From Ehretia macrophylla (taxonomy: Eukaryota > Streptophyta > Magnoliopsida > Boraginales > Ehretiaceae): DNA of 64,000 bases. The number at the start of each line of letters is the position of its first letter. Position 1 is the first letter of the stretch. This document shows positions 61,067-64,000 of this stretch, one piece after another. The DNA lies in the NCBI GenBank assembly GCA_037974665.1, contig CM075770.1, forward strand, positions 3,422,501 through 3,486,500, in the 5' to 3' direction. The notes beneath the pieces are model-generated. The model saw nothing but the letters and a program-made list of their open reading frames with translations. It was not told the origin of the DNA and searched no databases. Both the position numbers and the translations under genes were made by a program.

Positions 61067-61270
61067 GTTGGGGTCAACCAAACAGGACCTGTTCTGGCAT
61101 TGGTTATATTCGAAAAAAACTAAAAATCGATCGGGCGTGTTGAGAAAAAGTGAGTGTAACTCCCACCTGTTTGTGAAATCCACACACATAAAAACTGAAT
61201 ACATTTGACTATTGTTCTTGAATGTGACCACCTTTATATTCTGGCTTGCTGCATCATTTCCTGCATTCAT
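60433..61270 (-). pseudogene. LINE 3'-end fragment with RNase H remnant
   Basis: The minus strand near 61020-60880 gives, in broken frames, WNFNIDVAF, EAMAIKLAFQFASNA and a SENDAELIHKAI-like segment, matching the INVDA / E-AK / ESDAE pattern of plant LINE RNase H. At 60433-60446 the minus strand reads TGACCAAAAAAAG, which fits a LINE A-tail end. A 35-base G tract interrupts the fragment. Highly decayed. Confidence 0.6.
61031..61065. repeat. Homopolymer of 35 G
   Basis: Uninterrupted G run; its length is probably imprecise in any assembly. Capable of G-quadruplex formation on the plus strand. Confidence 0.9.
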
Positions 61271-62337
61271 TGCTGATGAAAATTCTGCCAGATCAGTGGC
61301 AGCTAGGTGGAAAACTGTAGCTGGCTTAACACTTCTGTTCTAAACGATAAACTCGTTTTTTGCAACACATTGCACAGATACAGCGATCCATTGTACGTGG
61401 AAGTTGCATTTTGGGACTGGTAAGCGTTGGGAAAGTATAATGCCTCCCCTCGAACTACTAAATTGAACTACGTGGGCTCCAATTTCCAAGTAGCCAACTC
61501 GATGTTCATGGATTCTGCTACCCGAAAATATTTCAATCCGTCTATACTGATAGATCAGTCTCGCAAATAGTAAATAAAACTTATATATATAAGTCTTACC
61601 AATATGTAAGAGATTTACATAAGTTTATACTAACTGAAGAGTTTTCTATCTGAAATTTCAAACCCAATTTTCAGTTGTTGAATCATTCAGTCAAACTTTA
61701 ATTTTTAATTTTTTTTAATTTCTACCGTTGATCTAATTTACAAAAATTGTCCCTTCTTATAATTCAGCTGCAGTATAGACACGTTTCCCGAATTTATAAC
61801 GTTCATCTCGTATGTTGGAATACATACAATTCATTCAAGAACCAAGCAAGATACTGTCACAACATAAACAAAAACTATCGAGAAAGGGAAAACCCTTAAA
61901 AACGTTAACTGGATCATCCGGATAATCCGACTAACAAATGGGGTGGACCCACATGCACTCACAGCCGGACGAATCCGACTAACATTTTTAAGACTTTTCC
62001 ACATGAAAGTAACTACTTTCTGAAAGTAGACATGGAAAAGAAAGGAAAATTCTTCCTGATCTACTTCATCTTTTCACTCAACAGTTTCTGCACATTTTGC
62101 CCATCTGAACTCAGTACATTAACCAACCAAATGAAACCAGCTTATAGATCCAACGATCTTATTCATTCCCGTTGAAACCCATATTCTCTGTTAGCTCCAT
62201 ACTATCTCATAATGTATCAAAAGATGCCTCTCACAACACCAACAAAAATAGTTTACTGGGGAAGTAAAAATGCAAAATATATAAACTCTCACATAGCATT
62301 TGATACATAACTAAGGATACATAAAAACCTTCCTATT
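61271..62337. other. Intergenic, no gene seen
   Basis: No supported coding or RNA gene. It may include more of the LINE debris up to about 61450. Confidence 0.45.
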
Positions 62338-63908
62338 TCATGCTATTGCAGCGGCGCTGTTAGCTCGGTGACAATAATTGAAGCCATACCAAGTGCCACT
62401 GGGTATAAACACGTCGTAGAAGAAGGTAACAGGCCTGGAGTTATACGCGTACACTGTCACATCATACGGCCTCCAACCATCGTATCCACTCCTATACAGG
62501 TACAAGTAACATATTTGATAAGTACAAGGTCCGTATATATGAAATGTGTCAGCTGAACATGCCTCGAACGTCCTCGAAGATGGATCATCTAGCTTTGGTG
62601 CATACACCTAATCAAAAAATAAATAAATAAATAAGCTAAAAAATATTGAATTTTAATGATGTTTGTCATTAACAGTGTCATATCAGTTTCAGATAAATAT
62701 GGGTTATAGTTTATAGCTACAGGCAAAATATATAGGATAAAGGGGAAACAAATCCTTATGTTTTATTAAGTTTTGTCTAAATTAAACGTTGAATCTAATA
62801 ACTTAATAATTTATAAAAATGTAACAAAATAACTCCTGTTTACCCGAGCAGTGAACTACATTCTTGACCGCCTATAGATAGTTTTAGACAAATTTCTTTT
62901 GAATCGGCAGACATCATCAGGTTGGTCTTGCCGGTATCAACAATGAGAAAGAAAAACAACCAAATCAACTAACTATGACTCTCGGCCCAAACAACATTAA
63001 CATTAGATCGATCTAAACTTTTGCTTGCTCAGACCGGGCTTTTAGTCTTTGGTCGGGATGACTGTAATGAATAATTGTTGTTCGAGAACAAAACAATAAG
63101 ACTTAAGGTTCCGCTATTGCTCTTGTAAATGAAAAAAATTTAGAACACCGGACTCCCATCACCAGCTCACATGCTTTATAGTGTGCCCCACGAGTTCTTT
63201 TGCACGTTTTGAAGCACAATCATCGTATAAATTACAGGAAGGTAATTAAATAACTAAGGCTCCGTATGTTTGCCATAAAATATTTTTCCAATTACAGGAA
63301 GGTAATTAAATAACTAAGGCTCCGTATGTTTGCCATAAAATATTTTCCCGAAAAATATTTTTTTAATTTTTTGGTGTTTGGTAACACTAAAAAATTAGTA
63401 ACTGAAAAATGTTTTCCAGTCAAAAATGGCGGCTAATTTTTTTAAATTTTTCAGTATTTGATAACACTGAAAAATTGATAAACCGTAAAATATTTTCCTG
63501 TCATATATTACAACTAGTACAAAATTAAAAAAAATATTTTTATGACCTTTGAGAGACAAAAATATTTTTCGAAACTCACTGTACATTCAAACGCTAGAAA
63601 ATATTTTTCAATATTTTATTTTTCAAAAAAATATTTTCTCCAACAAATTATTTTACGTCAAACAAACGGTACAACTTAAAGAAAACACCCTATTTAATAC
63701 TTTACCAAATACATATACTAAGCAGAAAAAATTTCATAAATTACAGAGCTATATTTAACCAAATCGAGGAATTAACAACTAGTACGTGTTGAAGTAGAAC
63801 CTGATTGCCATAAGCATCGCCAAAGGCAAGACTGATATGGTCCCTTGTGAACCTGGTGGAAGAGCAACTGGTTCTGATGTTCACAGTGAAAGAGCAGCTC
63901 CCAACATT
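62338..63908 (-). CDS. ATS3-like PLAT-domain protein, 3' exons (partial)
   Basis: Exons 63801-63908 and 62338-62607 join in phase as GNQ|VYAPKLDD. The translated part reads NVGSCSFTVNIRTSCSSTRF, TRDHISLAFGDAYGNQ, then RTFEACSADTFHIYGPCTYQ, ICYLYLYRSGYDGWRPYDVT and a terminal YGFNYCHRANSAAAIA. This is the embryo-specific protein 3 (ATS3) family with its PLAT/LH2 beta-sandwich and paired cysteines, about 126 aa here. Family members are secreted plant proteins of poorly known function. The first exon, which should hold the signal peptide, lies beyond 64000. The acceptor before 63908 is TGTAG. The reading frame is intact. Confidence 0.92.
63231..63350. repeat. Near-perfect 60-bp tandem duplication in the ATS3-like intron
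   Basis: ATTACAGGAAGGTAATTAAA at 63231 repeats at 63291, exactly 60 bases apart, and the two units differ only in the last few bases. A recent duplication at the edge of a MITE-like sequence. Confidence 0.93.
63318..63674. mobile_element. hAT-like MITE in the ATS3-like intron
   Basis: Left end GCTCCGTATGTTTGCCATAA and right end, reversed, TACCGTTTGTTTGACGTAA are imperfect inverted repeats. The interior is filled with AAAATATTTT and inverted AACACTGAAAAATT phrases. No clean 8-bp target duplication, partly because of the 60-bp duplication at its left edge. Confidence 0.5.
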
Positions 63909-64000
63909 CTACAGTGTATAAAAACAATTGGGTCATTACAGCTTCAACTGAAAATGAAAACAATTTCTAGACAAAGTTGAGAAAATTAAATCCAAATGCA

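Noticed and set aside
60956-61270. ORF with a polyproline run
   Set aside because: The proline run is only the translation of the 35-base G homopolymer; the flanks are LINE debris.

Overview
The window is nuclear DNA of a eudicot flowering plant; the species cannot be named from sequence alone. The evidence is intron-bearing genes with GT/AG junctions and typical plant products (a vicinal-oxygen-chelate glyoxalase, an Alba protein, an organellar PPR protein, family-28 polygalacturonases, an ATS3/PLAT protein), together with plant-type L1 LINEs carrying an RNase H domain, Ty3/gypsy and Ty1/copia elements, long-TIR Mutator-like elements and several MITEs.

Layout. 1-5316: decayed Ty3/gypsy element on the minus strand, cut by the left window edge. 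5579-7347: glyoxalase I-like gene, minus strand. 8500-12459: a Mutator-type MITE split by a second Mutator-like element, each with its own 9-bp target duplication. 13411-22256: full-length L1 LINE, plus strand, with a 19-bp target duplication; it is interrupted by a 2.84-kb solo LTR that has its own 5-bp duplication. 22490-23990: about four ~165-bp tandem repeats invaded by a LINE-type retroposon and a tRNA-type SINE. 25947-31267: Ty1/copia element with both LTRs. 31748-33838: five-exon Alba gene. 34346-34982: PIF/Harbinger-type MITE. 36240-43297: LTR element without recognisable gag-pol (LARD-like) that carries a large 73-bp minisatellite. 43570-45219: intronless PPR gene. 45330-46730: LINE debris. 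47433-59740: tandem array of three polygalacturonase copies on the minus strand (one open, one open but with an uncertain start, one pseudogene). 62338-63908: the last two exons of an ATS3-like gene whose 5' end lies beyond the right edge.

The host genes form no evident pathway. The only functional cluster is the polygalacturonase array, which arose by local duplication. Most of the remainder is a readable insertion history: target duplications and poly(A) tails allow several events to be placed in order. I found no new defence, biosynthetic or regulatory system. The least explained content is the non-coding body of the LARD-like element and an unassigned 135-codon ORF within it. Gene models were assembled by eye from splice sites and conserved protein motifs and were not checked against transcripts.
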